The notes: a model not told the origin generated them from the letters alone. A stretch of 64,000 bases of DNA from Rhizobium metallidurans (GCF_014196505.1 NZ_JACIDW010000010.1:1-64000), one strand, 5' to 3'. Positions 45,725 to 55,274 are shown, counted from the stretch's first letter. Translations and numbers: made by a program.

Positions 45725-46678
45725 TCAGAAATATCCTTCACGCTTCTTTTTCTCCATGGAGCCGGACTGGTCGCGGTCGATGGCGCGGCCCTGGCGTTCG
45801 GAGACAGTGGCAATTTCAAGTTCGGCGATAATGTCGTCCATCGTCGTGGCGGTGGACTTGATCGCGCCCGTCAGCGGGAAGCAGCCGAGCGTGCGGAAGC
45901 GGATGAAGTCTTCCTGCTTGGTCTCGCCGGGCAGCAGCTCCAGGCGCGGATCTGATGCCGAAATCATCATGCCGTCGCGCTCGACATAGGGGCGCTTGGC
46001 GGCGAAGTAGAGCGGCACGATCGGAATGTTTTCGGCCTGGATGTAGCGCCAGATATCGACCTCGGTCCAGTTCGACAGCGGGAAGGCGCGCACGCTCTCG
46101 CCGCTGCGGATCTGGCCGTTATAGATGTTCCAGAGCTCGGGACGCTGGTTGCGCGGGTCCCAGCGGTGGTCTGGCGTACGGAAGGAATAGATGCGCTCCT
46201 TGGCGCGGGATGCTTCCTCGTCGCGCCGCGCGCCGCCGAAGGCCGCGTCGAACTTGCCGGCGTCGAGCGCATTGCGCAGCGCTTCCGTCTTCATGATGTC
46301 GGTGTAGCGCGCCGAGCCAAAGGTGAACGGCGTGATGTTTTCGGCGGCACCGCGTGGATTGATGTGCTCGATCAGGTCGAGATCATATTCCTTCACGATC
46401 TTGTCGCGGAAGGTGATCATCTCCGCGAACTTCCAGCCGGTGTTGACGTGCAAGAGCGGGAAGGGGACGCGGCCGGGATAGAAGGCCTTGCGCGCCAGAT
46501 GCAGCAGCACGGAACTGTCCTTGCCGATCGAGTAGAGCATCACGGGACGCTCGAACTCGGCCGCCACTTCGCGGAAGATATGGATGGATTCGTTTTCGAG
46601 CGCCTTCAGATGAGGGTCGAGCGGCGGCTTGGTGCTCTGCGGATTGCTGAGTTCCGTATCCGGACGGCTATCGGGCAT
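45725..46678 (-). CDS. cysD: Sulfate adenylyltransferase subunit 2
   Basis: A 317-residue ATP sulfurylase catalytic subunit. The PP-loop is [18 protein letters not shown] near 47-64. Conserved parts are [32 protein letters not shown] and [11 protein letters not shown]. With CysN it makes adenosine 5'-phosphosulfate from sulfate and ATP. GGAG lies 8 bases before the ATG. It is followed at once by cysN and preceded by cysH after a 278-base gap filled by a repeat pair. Confidence 0.97.
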   Translation of the reverse strand: MPDSRPDTELSNPQSTKPPLDPHLKALENESIHIFREVAAEFERPVMLYSIGKDSSVLLHLARKAFYPGRVPFPLLHVNTGWKFAEMITFRDKIVKEYDLDLIEHINPRGAAENITPFTFGSARYTDIMKTEALRNALDAGKFDAAFGGARRDEEASRAKERIYSFRTPDHRWDPRNQRPELWNIYNGQIRSGESVRAFPLSNWTEVDIWRYIQAENIPIVPLYFAAKRPYVERDGMMISASDPRLELLPGETKQEDFIRFRTLGCFPLTGAIKSTATTMDDIIAELEIATVSERQGRAIDRDQSGSMEKKKREGYF

Positions 46679-46764
46679 GTCTTACTCCAGACTTCCAATT
46701 CCTTGGCGGGGAGGCGGGCCTCACCCTGTTTTCGTTTCGGTCTTCACTGGCCTTGTACCGTGCG

Positions 46765-46928
46765 GCCCCCTCATCGCCTCGCTGGCGCTCCGGCACTTCT
46801 CCCCGCTGGGGAGAAGGGACGCGTCGCTCGCGTTTTCGTCCCAACAACTGTCGGAAAGGAGCTGCGGTGCTTACCGCTTGTCTCTTCTCCCCACCGGGGA
46901 GAAGGTGCCGGCAGGCGGATGAGGGGGC
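46765..46928. repeat. Paired REP family A element between cysH and cysD
   Basis: Left arm 46765-46818 (ccccctcatcgcctcgctgg, then CACTTCTCCCC...GGGGAGAAGGG) and right arm 46881-46928 (CTTCTCCCC...GGGGAGAAGGTG...ggcggatgaggggg) are inverted copies. The element occupies most of the cysH-cysD gap inside the likely operon, so it may separate the transcripts or stabilise the upstream message. Confidence 0.75.
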
Positions 46929-46956
46929 CACAGGTGCTGCCCCGTCACTTTCAAAC

Positions 46957-47700
46957 TTACTGCGCGATCGTCACCGCCGAAGCCTCTTCAGCCACGTGCA
47001 GGCCGCATTCGCGCGTCTGGTCCTGTTCCCACCACCAGCGGCCGGCGCGCTCGGGCTCGCCGGGCTTGATGGCGCGGGTACACGGCTCGCAGCCGATCGA
47101 AGGGTAGCCGCGCGCATGCAGCGGATTGATCGGCACGCTGTTGTCCGCGACGTAGGCCTTGATAACGTCGATGTCCCAGTCGGCCAGCGGATTGACCTTC
47201 AGGAGATGGCGGTCGGCGTCATATTCGGCGAACGGGGTCTCGGAGCGATTGGCCGATTGGCCGCGGCGCAGGCCGGTGATCCAGATGGTTGCCCCATTGA
47301 GTGCGCGCGCAAGCGGCTTCAGCTTGCGCACGCCACAACAGGCATGCCGCGCTTCGACGCTCTCGTAGAAGCCGTTCAGGCCGTATTGCGCCGCGTAGGC
47401 GTCGATATCGGCCTGCTCGGGCTCGTAGCGGCTGATATGGATGTCGTACTGCTTTTCGGTCTCGTCGATCAGGTTCAGCGTCTCGGCAAACAGACGGCCG
47501 GTCTGCAGCGTCACGACGTCGATCGGCAGTCGGTGATTGCCGATCTCGGCGGTGATGACCTGGTCTTCGATACCAAGCGACGTCGTGAACACGACCCGCC
47601 CGCCGAGGCCGGCGACGAACGACAGGCGCTCCGCCAGAGATAGGCTTGCAAGTGTCGCGTTCAGCGTTTTCGCTTCTTCGATTGTATGGGCAACAGTCAT
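46957..47700 (-). CDS. cysH: Adenylylsulfate reductase (APS reductase type)
   Basis: A 247-residue reductase. It carries the [4Fe-4S] cysteine pairs C121-C122 (HACCGVRK) and C204/C207 (GCEPCTRA), as well as the catalytic C232 (RECGLH). These four extra cysteines mark the plant/rhizobial-type enzyme that uses APS directly rather than PAPS. Sulfite is the product. It leads cysD and cysN on the minus strand. A hairpin covers its ribosome-binding site, and a divergent Rrf2 regulator lies upstream. Confidence 0.96.
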   Translation of the reverse strand: MTVAHTIEEAKTLNATLASLSLAERLSFVAGLGGRVVFTTSLGIEDQVITAEIGNHRLPIDVVTLQTGRLFAETLNLIDETEKQYDIHISRYEPEQADIDAYAAQYGLNGFYESVEARHACCGVRKLKPLARALNGATIWITGLRRGQSANRSETPFAEYDADRHLLKVNPLADWDIDVIKAYVADNSVPINPLHARGYPSIGCEPCTRAIKPGEPERAGRWWWEQDQTRECGLHVAEEASAVTIAQ

Positions 47701-47705
47701 GGGAA

Positions 47706-47727
47706 TCCTGTCCTAGATGTTGACAGG
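47706..47727 (-). promoter_or_regulatory. Hairpin over the cysH ribosome-binding site
   Basis: CCTGTC at 47707-47712 pairs with GACAGG at 47722-47727. On the transcript the 3' arm GACAGG is followed by ATTCCC and the cysH ATG, so the stem would hide the likely AGGA ribosome-binding site. A second pairing partner (GGACAGGA at 47747-47754 with TCCTGTCC at 47706-47713) could compete. Confidence 0.45.
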
Positions 47728-47865
47728 AGTATCGCAGCTTGGCGATGGACAGGACAGAAACAGGCGTTTCGAAAGCGGGCTGGAAAGGAGCAAATATCTC
47801 TCTCCGGCCGCTGCAACGCAGAAAAGCCGCCGCACCAGCATGCGGGTCCGACGTTGCGCTATAAT

Positions 47866-47884
47866 CTCTATTAATTTAGTAGAG
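47866..47884. promoter_or_regulatory. Candidate Rrf2-type operator
   Basis: CTCTA-ttaatttag-TAGAG is a dyad in the AT-rich centre of the 412-base gap between cysH and the Rrf2 gene, with TATAAT directly before it at 47860-47865. Position and AT content suit a site for the neighbouring regulator. Apart from this dyad, the cysH hairpin and an AT-rich centre, the 47701-48112 gap shows nothing recognisable. Confidence 0.45.
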
Positions 47885-48112
47885 TTACACGCCGCCTGTC
47901 AATCGGAAATCTGATTTGATGCCGGCGGGGCGGCTTTTTCGGGTAACTTCACGATTGCTGAATTGAGATGGAAAACAAGGCGGAAAAGCCTGTATCTCAA
48001 CGCTTTCGTGCGTTTGTTCAAACTATGTTCATCCAGCGCGTGAGATAGAAGGAAGATGAAGAGTCCGGCCGGGCGCCGTGAGTGTCCGCCGCTTGTGTGT
48101 CGATGGCTGAAA

Positions 48113-48556
48113 ATGATTACGCAGAAGGCGAAATACGCGCTTAGGGCGCTCACCGTTCTGGCCGAGGCCGATGACGGCGAACCGGTGATGATCTCCGATA
48201 TCGCGGCGCAGCAGAAGATCCCGAAGAAGTTCCTCGAGCAGATCCTTCTCGACCTCAAGCACCAGGGCATCGTCGTCAGCCGTCGTGGCAAGCAGGGCGG
48301 ATATCTGCTCCTGAAGCCGGCCGACATGATCACCTTCGGCGAAGTGCTGCGCATCATCGACGGCCCGATCGCCCCGCTTCCCTGCCTGTCGATCACCGCC
48401 TACCGCAAATGCGACGACTGTGACGGCGAGCAGAACTGCCAGATCCGCCACGTCTTCGCCAAGGTCGCCGACGCCACCCGCAAGGTGCTGTTCTCGACGA
48501 CAATCGCCGACGCCGTGGCACCGCGCGGTGCCGAAGTCACGCGGATGCTGGCCTAA
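48113..48556 (+). CDS. Rrf2 family transcriptional regulator
   Basis: A 147-residue winged-helix regulator. The N-terminal MITQKAKYALRALTVLAEAD and KKFLEQILLDLKHQGIVVSRRGKQGGYLL are typical Rrf2. Cysteines C91, C100, C103 and C109 (C-x8-C-x2-C-x5-C) could bind an iron-sulfur cluster as in IscR or RirA. It is not RirA: the recognition helix and start differ. Divergent placement to cysHDN suggests it controls sulfate assimilation, as CymR does in Bacillus, but this is inference. The frame upstream of 48113 has no family character. Confidence 0.87.
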   Translation: MITQKAKYALRALTVLAEADDGEPVMISDIAAQQKIPKKFLEQILLDLKHQGIVVSRRGKQGGYLLLKPADMITFGEVLRIIDGPIAPLPCLSITAYRKCDDCDGEQNCQIRHVFAKVADATRKVLFSTTIADAVAPRGAEVTRMLA

Positions 48557-48571
48557 CGCGCAACGCCGGCC

Positions 48572-49933
48572 TCAGTGGGCCGGCTCTTCCTGATGTGACG
48601 CCTTCTCCGCCGCGCGCCGCGCCCGGATCGCGGCTGCGATGAACACGCGCGACAGGCCGTGATAGAGCGGCTCGCGCGACAGGAAGCGTGACGTCACGTA
48701 GCCGATCATCGACACCGCCATGATCGGGATCATCGCCTCATGATCGCCGGTCATCTCGAAGATGATCACGAAAGCCGTCATCGGTGCCTGTACGACGCCG
48801 GCGAAATAGCCGGTCATGCCGAGGATGGCAGAAAGCGCGATGCTGCTGCCGATCAGCGTGCCGATCGTGCTGCCGAAACCGGCGCCGACGGCAAGCGAAG
48901 GCGCGAAGATGCCGCCAGGAATGCCCGACATCATCGACAGGAAGCTGGCGAGCAGCTTTTCCGCGAAGAAGAACAGCGGCAGCGCCTGCCCCTCGACAGC
49001 ACCTCTCGCCTGCTCGTAGCCCGTGCCGAAGGTGTTGCCGCCAGAGGCGATGCCGATGACGGCGATCGCCAGGCCGCAGCCGCCCGCGAGGCAGAGCATC
49101 CGCTTCAAGGGCTGGGGCTGCGCCCAGCGGCGCACACGCTGGCCGATATGGAGCGCAAGGCCACTGAAGCCGGCCCCCAGCGCCCCGCCGCCGACGCCGC
49201 AGATGAGAACGAGGCTCCAATCGGCCATGTTCATGGGCGCCACCGAGGTGGAGCCGAAGTAGTTGTAGCTGCCCGACAGCCCCAGCGCTGCGAGACCGGA
49301 GAGGATCACCGCCGTCAGCACCAGCCCGTTCGACCGCGACTCGTAGGTGCGGCTCATCTCCTCGATCGCAAACACGATGCCGGCAAGCGGCGTGTTGAAG
49401 GCGGCAGCGATACCGGCCGCCGAGCCCGCCAGGATCAGCCCGCGCGCCTGCGCCATGCCGCCGAAACGGGCGACGGCCAGCATGATCGACGCGCCCACCT
49501 GCACCGTCGGCCCCTCACGGCCGATCGATGCGCCGGAGAAGAGGCCGAGCACGGTCAGCAGGATCTTTCCGCCGGCGATCCGGAGCGACAGCAGCCGCGT
49601 GCGATCGGCTTCGTCATGCAGGTGACGGGCCGCGATCGCCTGCGGAATGCCGCTCCCCTGCGAATTCGGAAACAGCTTCGCCGCCAGGTAGGCTGACAGC
49701 ACGAAGCCGGCCGGCGTGATCACCAGCGGCAGCAGGAACGACCACCGCCCCGATGTCGTCACCGCCGCGAATGCCTTTTGCGAGATGTCGGCGAGTTCCG
49801 CGAAGGCGACGCTGATCAACCCGATCGCCAGCGCACCACACCAGAAGACCAGCCGCGGACGCCAGAGCGAGAACGAACCCCGAAACACGCGCGAACGGCG
49901 GAGCAGCTTGGATTTGCGGTAGAGTGGGGGCAT
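48572..49933 (-). CDS. ClC family chloride channel or transporter
   Basis: A 453-residue membrane protein with about ten or more hydrophobic helices. The anion-path motifs GSGIPQA near 85, GREGPTVQVG near 125 (gating glutamate) and GGIFAPSLAVG near 335 are present. These belong to the ClC family of chloride channels and chloride/proton antiporters. No CBS domain is attached. The start at 49933 was chosen because the region upstream is Pro-rich and unlike the family. The convergent Rrf2 gene lies just downstream. Transport direction cannot be told. Confidence 0.9.
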   Translation of the reverse strand: MPPLYRKSKLLRRSRVFRGSFSLWRPRLVFWCGALAIGLISVAFAELADISQKAFAAVTTSGRWSFLLPLVITPAGFVLSAYLAAKLFPNSQGSGIPQAIAARHLHDEADRTRLLSLRIAGGKILLTVLGLFSGASIGREGPTVQVGASIMLAVARFGGMAQARGLILAGSAAGIAAAFNTPLAGIVFAIEEMSRTYESRSNGLVLTAVILSGLAALGLSGSYNYFGSTSVAPMNMADWSLVLICGVGGGALGAGFSGLALHIGQRVRRWAQPQPLKRMLCLAGGCGLAIAVIGIASGGNTFGTGYEQARGAVEGQALPLFFFAEKLLASFLSMMSGIPGGIFAPSLAVGAGFGSTIGTLIGSSIALSAILGMTGYFAGVVQAPMTAFVIIFEMTGDHEAMIPIMAVSMIGYVTSRFLSREPLYHGLSRVFIAAAIRARRAAEKASHQEEPAH

Positions 49934-50139
49934 GTCGGTCACTTGCGGTGGGGGCAGGATAGGGGGCACCGGTCTTATCTGCCCCGTGGCCGGCGTTTGC
50001 AAGTCCTGGCGAATATGCGGGGGAGCTTGCGGATGTCCTATTTTGTCAGACGGTCGGCTGATCGCCCGCCGAGCCGCAACTTGCCAGCTGTCGCCCGGCG
50101 CCGTATGATGCATCGCAATTGCAACGCGCGAGGTCCATC

Positions 50140-50412
50140 ATGAAATCCGCAACGCTGCCGTCTCTGCGTGTCGATCCAGAGCTGCGTGCCGCCGCTGAAA
50201 GCGTGCTTGAGGAAGGCGAAACGTTATCGGCGTTCGTCGAGAATTCGGTGCGAGCCCAAGTTCATTTTCGACGGACGCAGGACGAGTTCATCGCGCGTGG
50301 ACTGGCCGCCCGCGATGAGGCTAAGAGAACCGGTGTCTACTATAGCGCGGAGGAAGTGCACGCCGAGCTTCGGCAGATGTTGGCTGATAAGAAAGCCGAG
50401 CTTCGCAAGTGA
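50140..50412 (+). CDS. YlcI/YnfO-type antitoxin
   Basis: A 90-residue protein. The sequence LPSLRVDPELRAAAESVLEEGETLSAFVENSVRAQVHFRR is a ribbon-helix-helix-like antitoxin start, followed by a charged helical toxin-binding tail (SAEEVHAELRQMLADKKAELRK). GAGG lies 6 bases before the ATG at 50140. Its stop overlaps the toxin start by four bases, the normal arrangement of a ParDE-like module. Confidence 0.82.
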   Translation: MKSATLPSLRVDPELRAAAESVLEEGETLSAFVENSVRAQVHFRRTQDEFIARGLAARDEAKRTGVYYSAEEVHAELRQMLADKKAELRK

Positions 50413-50708
50413 GTTTCGAGCTGCGCTATTCCCCCGCAGCAAGATTGGATATCCGGCGCCTCTATAGATTTCTATTGGATCGCGATCCAGTCGTGGCCGA
50501 AAAGGCAATCAATGTGATCGAAAAGGCAATCGGGAACCTCGCGGATTTTCCGTTCTCGTCTCGAAAGACCCGAGGGAACCTCCCACGAATACGAGAACTT
50601 GTGATCCCTTTCAGCAATTCAGGCTACGTCGCGCTATATGAAATCGAAGACAGCACAACCGTGACCATCCTCGCCGTCCGCCACCAGCGCGAAGACGACT
50701 ACCACTAA
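50409..50708 (+). CDS. RelE/ParE family toxin
   Basis: A 99-residue toxin starting with GTG. Typical ParE parts are YSPAARLDIRRLYRFLLDRDPVVAEKAI near 6-33, then RELVIPFSNSGYVALYEIEDS and VTILAVRHQREDDY at the end. ParE toxins inhibit gyrase. Coupled to the antitoxin by an overlap. It converges on betA with a 3-base gap. Confidence 0.85.
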   Translation: MSFELRYSPAARLDIRRLYRFLLDRDPVVAEKAINVIEKAIGNLADFPFSSRKTRGNLPRIRELVIPFSNSGYVALYEIEDSTTVTILAVRHQREDDYH

Positions 50709-50711
50709 CCC

Positions 50712-52361
50712 CTACCGGTCACTCACTTCCCATCGCGGATTGATCCACGGCTCCTGGTTGGAACGCGGCAGCGGCTGCTTGCCGAGAATGTGGTCGGCGG
50801 CTTTCTCGCCGGTCATGATCGACGGGCCGTTGAGGTTGCCATAGGTCACATGCGGGAAGATGGAACTGTCGGCGACGCGCAGGCCATCGACGCCGATCAC
50901 CCGCGTTTCCGGATCGACCACCGCCATAGGATCGTCCTTGGCGCCCATCTTGCAGGTGCCGCAGGGGTGATAGGCGCTTTCCAGGTGCTCGCGCAGGAAG
51001 GCGTCGATCTGGTCGTCGGTCTGGACGCTCTCGCCCGGCTGGATCTCGGCGCCGCGATACTGGTCGAAGGCCTGCTGGCCGAAGATCTCGCGGGTCAGCC
51101 GCACGCAGTGGCGGAACTTCTCCCAGTCCTCGGCATGGCTCATATAGTTGAAGCGGATCAACGGATCGGCCTTCGGGTCGGATGAGGCGAGCGTCACGTT
51201 CCCGCGTGATTTCGACAGGTTATAGCCGACATGCACCTGGAAGCCGTGGCTCTTGGCGGCCGCCTTGCCGTCATAGCTGATCGCCACCGGCAGGAAGTGA
51301 TACTGGATATCCGGCTGCTTGACGCCGGGGCCCGAGCGCAGGAAGGCGCAGGCCTCGAACTGGTTGGAGGTGCCGAGCCCCGACTTGGTGAACATCCACT
51401 GCGCGCCTGCAACGCCCTGCCAGAACCAGGGAAGCCACGAGTAAAGCGACACCGGCTTGGTCGAGACCTGCTGGAAATAGAATTCCATATGGTCCTGCAG
51501 GTTGGCGCCGACACCGGGCCGGTCCGCCTTCACCTCGATCCCCATCTCCTTCAGATGCGCCGCCGGGCCGATGCCCGAGAGCATCAGCAGCTTCGGCGAG
51601 TTGAAGGACGAGGCCGAGACGATCACCTCGCGATTGGCCTTGACGATTTCCACCGTGCCGCCGCGCTCGATCTCCACGCCAACAGCCCGGCCGTTTTCGA
51701 TCACCACCTTGCGGGCAAGGCCATGGACGAGATCGACGTTCGCGCGCTTCTGCGCCGGCTTCAGATAGGCCGACGCGGCCGACCAGCGGCGCCCCTGAAA
51801 GATCGTCTGCTCCATCAGCCCGAAGCCTTCCTGCTTCGAGCCGTTATAGTCGTCCGTCGCCTCGAAGCCCGCCTGTTTGCCGGCCTCGATGAAGGCGTGG
51901 AACAGCGGGTTGCGGAAGCCGCCGCGCTGTACATGCAGCGGCCCGTCGGTTCCGCGCCAGCCCTCTTCGCCGCCGTGGCTGTGCTCCATCCGCTTGAAGT
52001 AGGGGAGCACGTCGGCATAGGCCCAGCCATTGGCCCCGAGCGCCTCCCAGCGGTTGTAATCCTCCGCATGTCCGCGCACATAGACCATGCCGTTGATCGA
52101 CGACGACCCGCCGATCACCTTGCCGCGCGGCGCCGTAATGCGCCGGTTGTTGAGGTGAGGCTCGGGCTCCGAGAGATAGCCCCAATTGTAGCGCTTCATG
52201 CTCATCGGCCAGGCAAGAGCCGCCGGCATCTGGATAAACGGCCCGAAATCCGACCCGCCGGCCTCGATGACGATAACGCTGTTCCTGCCGTCTTCGGAGA
52301 GACGATAGGCAAGCGCCGAGCCCGCCGAGCCGGAACCGATGATGACGAAATCTGCCTGCAT
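50712..52361 (-). CDS. betA: Choline dehydrogenase
   Basis: A 549-residue flavoprotein of the GMC family that oxidises choline to betaine aldehyde. The FAD-binding [17 protein letters not shown] is at the N-terminus, [20 protein letters not shown] near 80-99, the active-site histidine region [13 protein letters not shown] near 460, and the C-terminal [18 protein letters not shown]. The start was put at 52361 (MQADFVIIG), the usual BetA N-terminus. It is separated from betB by a toxin-antitoxin module on the other strand, so it probably has its own promoter near 52362-52457. Confidence 0.96.
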   Translation of the reverse strand: MQADFVIIGSGSAGSALAYRLSEDGRNSVIVIEAGGSDFGPFIQMPAALAWPMSMKRYNWGYLSEPEPHLNNRRITAPRGKVIGGSSSINGMVYVRGHAEDYNRWEALGANGWAYADVLPYFKRMEHSHGGEEGWRGTDGPLHVQRGGFRNPLFHAFIEAGKQAGFEATDDYNGSKQEGFGLMEQTIFQGRRWSAASAYLKPAQKRANVDLVHGLARKVVIENGRAVGVEIERGGTVEIVKANREVIVSASSFNSPKLLMLSGIGPAAHLKEMGIEVKADRPGVGANLQDHMEFYFQQVSTKPVSLYSWLPWFWQGVAGAQWMFTKSGLGTSNQFEACAFLRSGPGVKQPDIQYHFLPVAISYDGKAAAKSHGFQVHVGYNLSKSRGNVTLASSDPKADPLIRFNYMSHAEDWEKFRHCVRLTREIFGQQAFDQYRGAEIQPGESVQTDDQIDAFLREHLESAYHPCGTCKMGAKDDPMAVVDPETRVIGVDGLRVADSSIFPHVTYGNLNGPSIMTGEKAADHILGKQPLPRSNQEPWINPRWEVSDR

Positions 52362-52457
52362 GGTCATTCCCATATCTCTGGAACTTTGCTACTAGTGGGT
52401 GTATTGCGGAATGCTATTTTTTTGCTGGTCGAATTTATCGCTGAGAGCTATATTGCG

Positions 52458-52703
52458 ATGAAGCAGATTGTCATCACCCGCGAGGCGCAAAAGAGCCTGA
52501 GCCTCATGCAACCGAAGCGCCGGGCCGCGATCTATGCGAAGCTCGACGCCTATGCCCTTGGGCAACCGGTCGACATAAAGAAGTTGCAGGGCAGGGACTA
52601 CTATCGCATCCGCGTTGGTCGGGACCGCGTGATCATCGACGATCAGGGCAGGGTCGTCATGGTCATCGAGGCAGGCCCGCGCGGCAGTATCTACAAGGAA
52701 TAG
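52458..52703 (+). CDS. RelE-type toxin
   Basis: An 81-residue RelE-fold protein (MKQIVITREAQKSLSLMQPK...RDYYRIRVGRDRVIIDDQGRVVMVIEAGPRGSIYKE). The YRIRVGRDRVI core is typical. The frame is intact. It lies in front of an XRE antitoxin gene (6-base gap), the toxin-first order of HigBA. The N-terminal extension seen in the longer open frame is antisense to betA. The start has a weak GAGAG. Confidence 0.82.
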   Translation: MKQIVITREAQKSLSLMQPKRRAAIYAKLDAYALGQPVDIKKLQGRDYYRIRVGRDRVIIDDQGRVVMVIEAGPRGSIYKE

Positions 52704-52709
52704 GACGCG

Positions 52710-53063
52710 ATGGGCGATATCCAGAAGCTGACGATCGATGGGAAGAACTACGTCCTTCTGACTGAAGAAGACTATGAGGACTTGGTCGATGGCTTGCAGG
52801 CCGACGCCATAATGTCGCGCGTCGCCGCCGGCGAGGAAACTTGGCCCTATGAGTTCGTCAAGGAACTCACGGAAAGCGACAGCCGCATCCGCAGCTTTCG
52901 CAACTACCGTGGCATGACGATTTCCGAGTTGGCCGCCGCCGCCGGGATTTCGCAGCCCTATCTCTCCGAAATCGAGACCGGCAAGAAGACGGGCTCCGTC
53001 GATGTGCTGAAGCGCATCGCGTCGGCCCTGAATGTCGATCTCGACGATCTCGTTGTCGGCTGA
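52710..53063 (+). CDS. XRE-type helix-turn-helix antitoxin
   Basis: 117 residues. The N-terminal half (about 1-60) with KLTIDGKNYVLLTEEDYEDLVDGL is of the kind that wraps a toxin. The C-terminal half is an XRE helix-turn-helix (FRNYRGMTISELAAAAGISQPYLSEIETGKKTGSVDVLKRIASALNV). It should neutralise the upstream RelE-type toxin and repress the pair. It ends 7 bases before the stop of the convergent betB gene. Confidence 0.85.
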   Translation: MGDIQKLTIDGKNYVLLTEEDYEDLVDGLQADAIMSRVAAGEETWPYEFVKELTESDSRIRSFRNYRGMTISELAAAAGISQPYLSEIETGKKTGSVDVLKRIASALNVDLDDLVVG

Positions 53064-53070
53064 GTTCATA

Positions 53071-54534
53071 TCAATAAGGCGCCTGAACCGGCCCCATGCC
53101 GACATAGACCGTCTTCAGCTCCGAATAATGCTCCAGCGCGGCAAGCGAATTCTCGCGGCCGAAGCCGGATTGCTTGGAGCCGCCGAAGGGGATTTCGACC
53201 GGGCAGAGATTGTAGGTGTTGATCCACAGCGTGCCGGCCTCGAGCAGATCGACCACCCGGTGGGCGCGGCTCATGTCTGAGGTGAAGACGCCGGCCGCCA
53301 GGCCGAATTCGGTGGCGTTGCCGCGCGCGATGACTTCCGCCTCGTCCTCGAAATCGAGCACGCACATGACGGGCCCGAAGATCTCCTCGCGGGCGATCGT
53401 CATTTCGTCGGTCACGTCCGAAAACACCGTCGGCTGCACATAATAGCCTTCGCCCGACACGTTGTTCGGAATGCCGCCGCCGACCACGAGCGTCGCGCCC
53501 TCGGCCTTGCCCTTCTCGATGTAATCGAGGACCTTCTCGCGCTGCGCCCAGGAGACCATCGGGCCGATCTGCGTCGCCTCGTTCATGGGATCGCCGATGA
53601 CAATCGCCTCGGTGCGCGCCTTCAGCCGCTTCAGGAATTCGCTCTTGATAGCCTTCTGCACGAAGACGCGGGTGCCGTTGGAGCAGACCTGGCCGGTCGA
53701 ATAGAAATTGCCGAGCATGGCGCCGCCCACCGCGCTGTCGATATCGGCATCGTCGAAGACGATCAGCGGCGATTTCCCGCCAAGCTCCATCGTCACATGC
53801 TTGAGATTGCCGGCGGCGGCCGCCGCCACCCTGCGGCCCGTCGGCACCGAACCCGTCAGCGACACCTTGGCGACATCGGGATGGTTGACCAGCAGCGGCC
53901 CGGTGTCCCGGTCGCCCTGGATGACGTTGAAGAGCCCCTTCGGAAGACCCGCCTCGATCAGGATCTCGGCGATCTTCAGGGCGCCGAGCGGCGTGTTTTC
54001 GGAGGGCTTGAAGACCATGGCGTTACCGGCGGCGAGCGCCGGTGCGGCCTTCCAGCAGGTGATCTGCTGCGGATAGTTCCAGGCGCCGATGCCGACGCAG
54101 ACGCCGAGCGGCACGCGCTTGGTATAGGCGAAATCGCCGCCGAGCGGGATGTAGGAGCCGTTGAGGCCGGCCGCGATCACGCCGCCGAAGAACTCGAAGC
54201 TGTCGGCGCCGGAGGTCGGATCGGCGACGATGGTCTCCTGGATCGGCTTGCCGGTATCGAGCGTTTCGAGTTCGGAGAGCTCGCGGTTGCGCTCGCGCAT
54301 GATGTCGGCGGCCCGCTTCAGGATGCGGCCGCGCGCCGTCGGGCTCATCGCCGCCCATTCCGGCTGGGCGCGCTTGGCCGCCGCGATCGCCTTTTCGACG
54401 ATGGCGGGCGTGGCGGCATGGAGCCGCGCGATGACCTCGCCGGTCGCCGGATAAAGGCTTTCGATCACGGTGCCGGCATCGTCCTCGACATACTCGCCAT
54501 CGATGAAGTGCGATGCTGTGGGCTGGGCTCTCAT
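53071..54534 (-). CDS. betB: Betaine aldehyde dehydrogenase
   Basis: A 487-residue NAD-dependent aldehyde dehydrogenase that makes glycine betaine from betaine aldehyde. Visible are the cofactor motif [20 protein letters not shown] near 228-247, the glutamate in [16 protein letters not shown] near 247-262, and the catalytic cysteine in [13 protein letters not shown] near 282-294. Length is normal. It starts one base after betI, so the two form an operon. betC (choline sulfatase), usual between betI and betB in Ensifer, is absent. Confidence 0.96.
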   Translation of the reverse strand: MRAQPTASHFIDGEYVEDDAGTVIESLYPATGEVIARLHAATPAIVEKAIAAAKRAQPEWAAMSPTARGRILKRAADIMRERNRELSELETLDTGKPIQETIVADPTSGADSFEFFGGVIAAGLNGSYIPLGGDFAYTKRVPLGVCVGIGAWNYPQQITCWKAAPALAAGNAMVFKPSENTPLGALKIAEILIEAGLPKGLFNVIQGDRDTGPLLVNHPDVAKVSLTGSVPTGRRVAAAAAGNLKHVTMELGGKSPLIVFDDADIDSAVGGAMLGNFYSTGQVCSNGTRVFVQKAIKSEFLKRLKARTEAIVIGDPMNEATQIGPMVSWAQREKVLDYIEKGKAEGATLVVGGGIPNNVSGEGYYVQPTVFSDVTDEMTIAREEIFGPVMCVLDFEDEAEVIARGNATEFGLAAGVFTSDMSRAHRVVDLLEAGTLWINTYNLCPVEIPFGGSKQSGFGRENSLAALEHYSELKTVYVGMGPVQAPY

Positions 54535-54535
54535 G

Positions 54536-55222
54536 TCAGATGTCCTTGCGGTGCTTGGGTTCGCTTTCCCTTCTCCCCTCGGGGAGAAGGTGGCCTGAAA
54601 GGCCGGATGAGGGGGCTGCGCCTGCTTCGCTCAAAGAAGCCGGGTGGCGGTCCAGCTGTATCGTCACATAATCCTCCGTCAGCGCGATCGATGCCTCGGC
54701 GCCAATGGGCGTCGAGCCGAGACTCTGGCGGATGTAGAGCCCGTCGATCATCGCGGCCACGCCTTCGGCGATGTGTTCCGCGACATCAACGGGGCAGAGC
54801 GGCTTCAGGTTGGCGAGAAGGTTGGAACGCAGGCGCCTCGCGTAGATCACCAGGAAGCGGCGCGTCTCTTCCGAGCGCTGCGCCTCGGCATAGAAGGCGA
54901 GCCAGGCGGCGATCGTCTGCGGCGCGAACTGGTCGGCATGGAAGCTGACGCTGATCACCGCCGAAAGCCGCGCGCGCGGCGTGGGCGCCGCCTTCAGCGC
55001 CGTCACCGCGTCGTCGCGCAACTGCTTTAGAAGCGAGCGGATCGTCTCGATAAGCAGCTGTTCCTTGCTGCCGAAATAATGGTGCGCCAGGGCCGGCGAA
55101 ACACCCGCCTTCCTGGCGATCTCGGACATGGTGACGCTGAGCGAGCCGTGATCCCCGATCACGCGCAGCGCTGCGTCGACGAGCGCCTTGCGGCGCATCG
55201 GTTCCATTCCGACTTTCGGCAC
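54536..55222 (-). CDS. betI: BetI, TetR-type choline-responsive repressor, with repeat-encoded C-terminus
   Basis: A 228-residue TetR-family repressor of the bet genes. The DNA-binding part is [17 protein letters not shown]...[28 protein letters not shown] (about 10-60) and the ligand core runs to [12 protein letters not shown] near 190. The last roughly 35 residues come from a REP family A copy (54565-54617), read as [17 protein letters not shown], and do not belong to the family. The domain itself looks intact. A perfect palindromic operator lies upstream. Confidence 0.93.
   Translation of the reverse strand: MPKVGMEPMRRKALVDAALRVIGDHGSLSVTMSEIARKAGVSPALAHHYFGSKEQLLIETIRSLLKQLRDDAVTALKAAPTPRARLSAVISVSFHADQFAPQTIAAWLAFYAEAQRSEETRRFLVIYARRLRSNLLANLKPLCPVDVAEHIAEGVAAMIDGLYIRQSLGSTPIGAEASIALTEDYVTIQLDRHPASLSEAGAAPSSGLSGHLLPEGRRESEPKHRKDI
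54565..54617. repeat. Half copy of REP family A inside betI
   Basis: CCCTTCTCCCC/GGGGAGAAGG hairpin with the tail tggcctgaaaggccggatga and gggggc. This copy is within the 3' part of the betI reading frame and is translated without a stop. Other copies in the window are intergenic. Confidence 0.8.
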
Positions 55223-55254
55223 GGTCCTTCTCCTGCAATAGCGTCAGCATAATT

Positions 55255-55274
55255 TTGATTGACTGATCAATCAA
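55255..55274. promoter_or_regulatory. BetI operator
   Basis: TTGATTGA and TCAATCAA are perfect 8-base arms around CTGA, located 33 bases before the betI ATG. It is a classical TetR-family operator and suits autoregulation of betI-betB. The divergent HdeD-like gene starts 84 bases further on. Confidence 0.8.

Noticed and set aside
48113..48556. Rrf2 regulator as RirA
   Set aside because: RirA proteins start differently and have another cysteine spacing; the location next to cysH points to sulfur control instead.
51231..52457. Long N-terminal extension of the RelE-type toxin
   Set aside because: The extension is antisense to betA and has no family character; the toxin fold begins at 52458.
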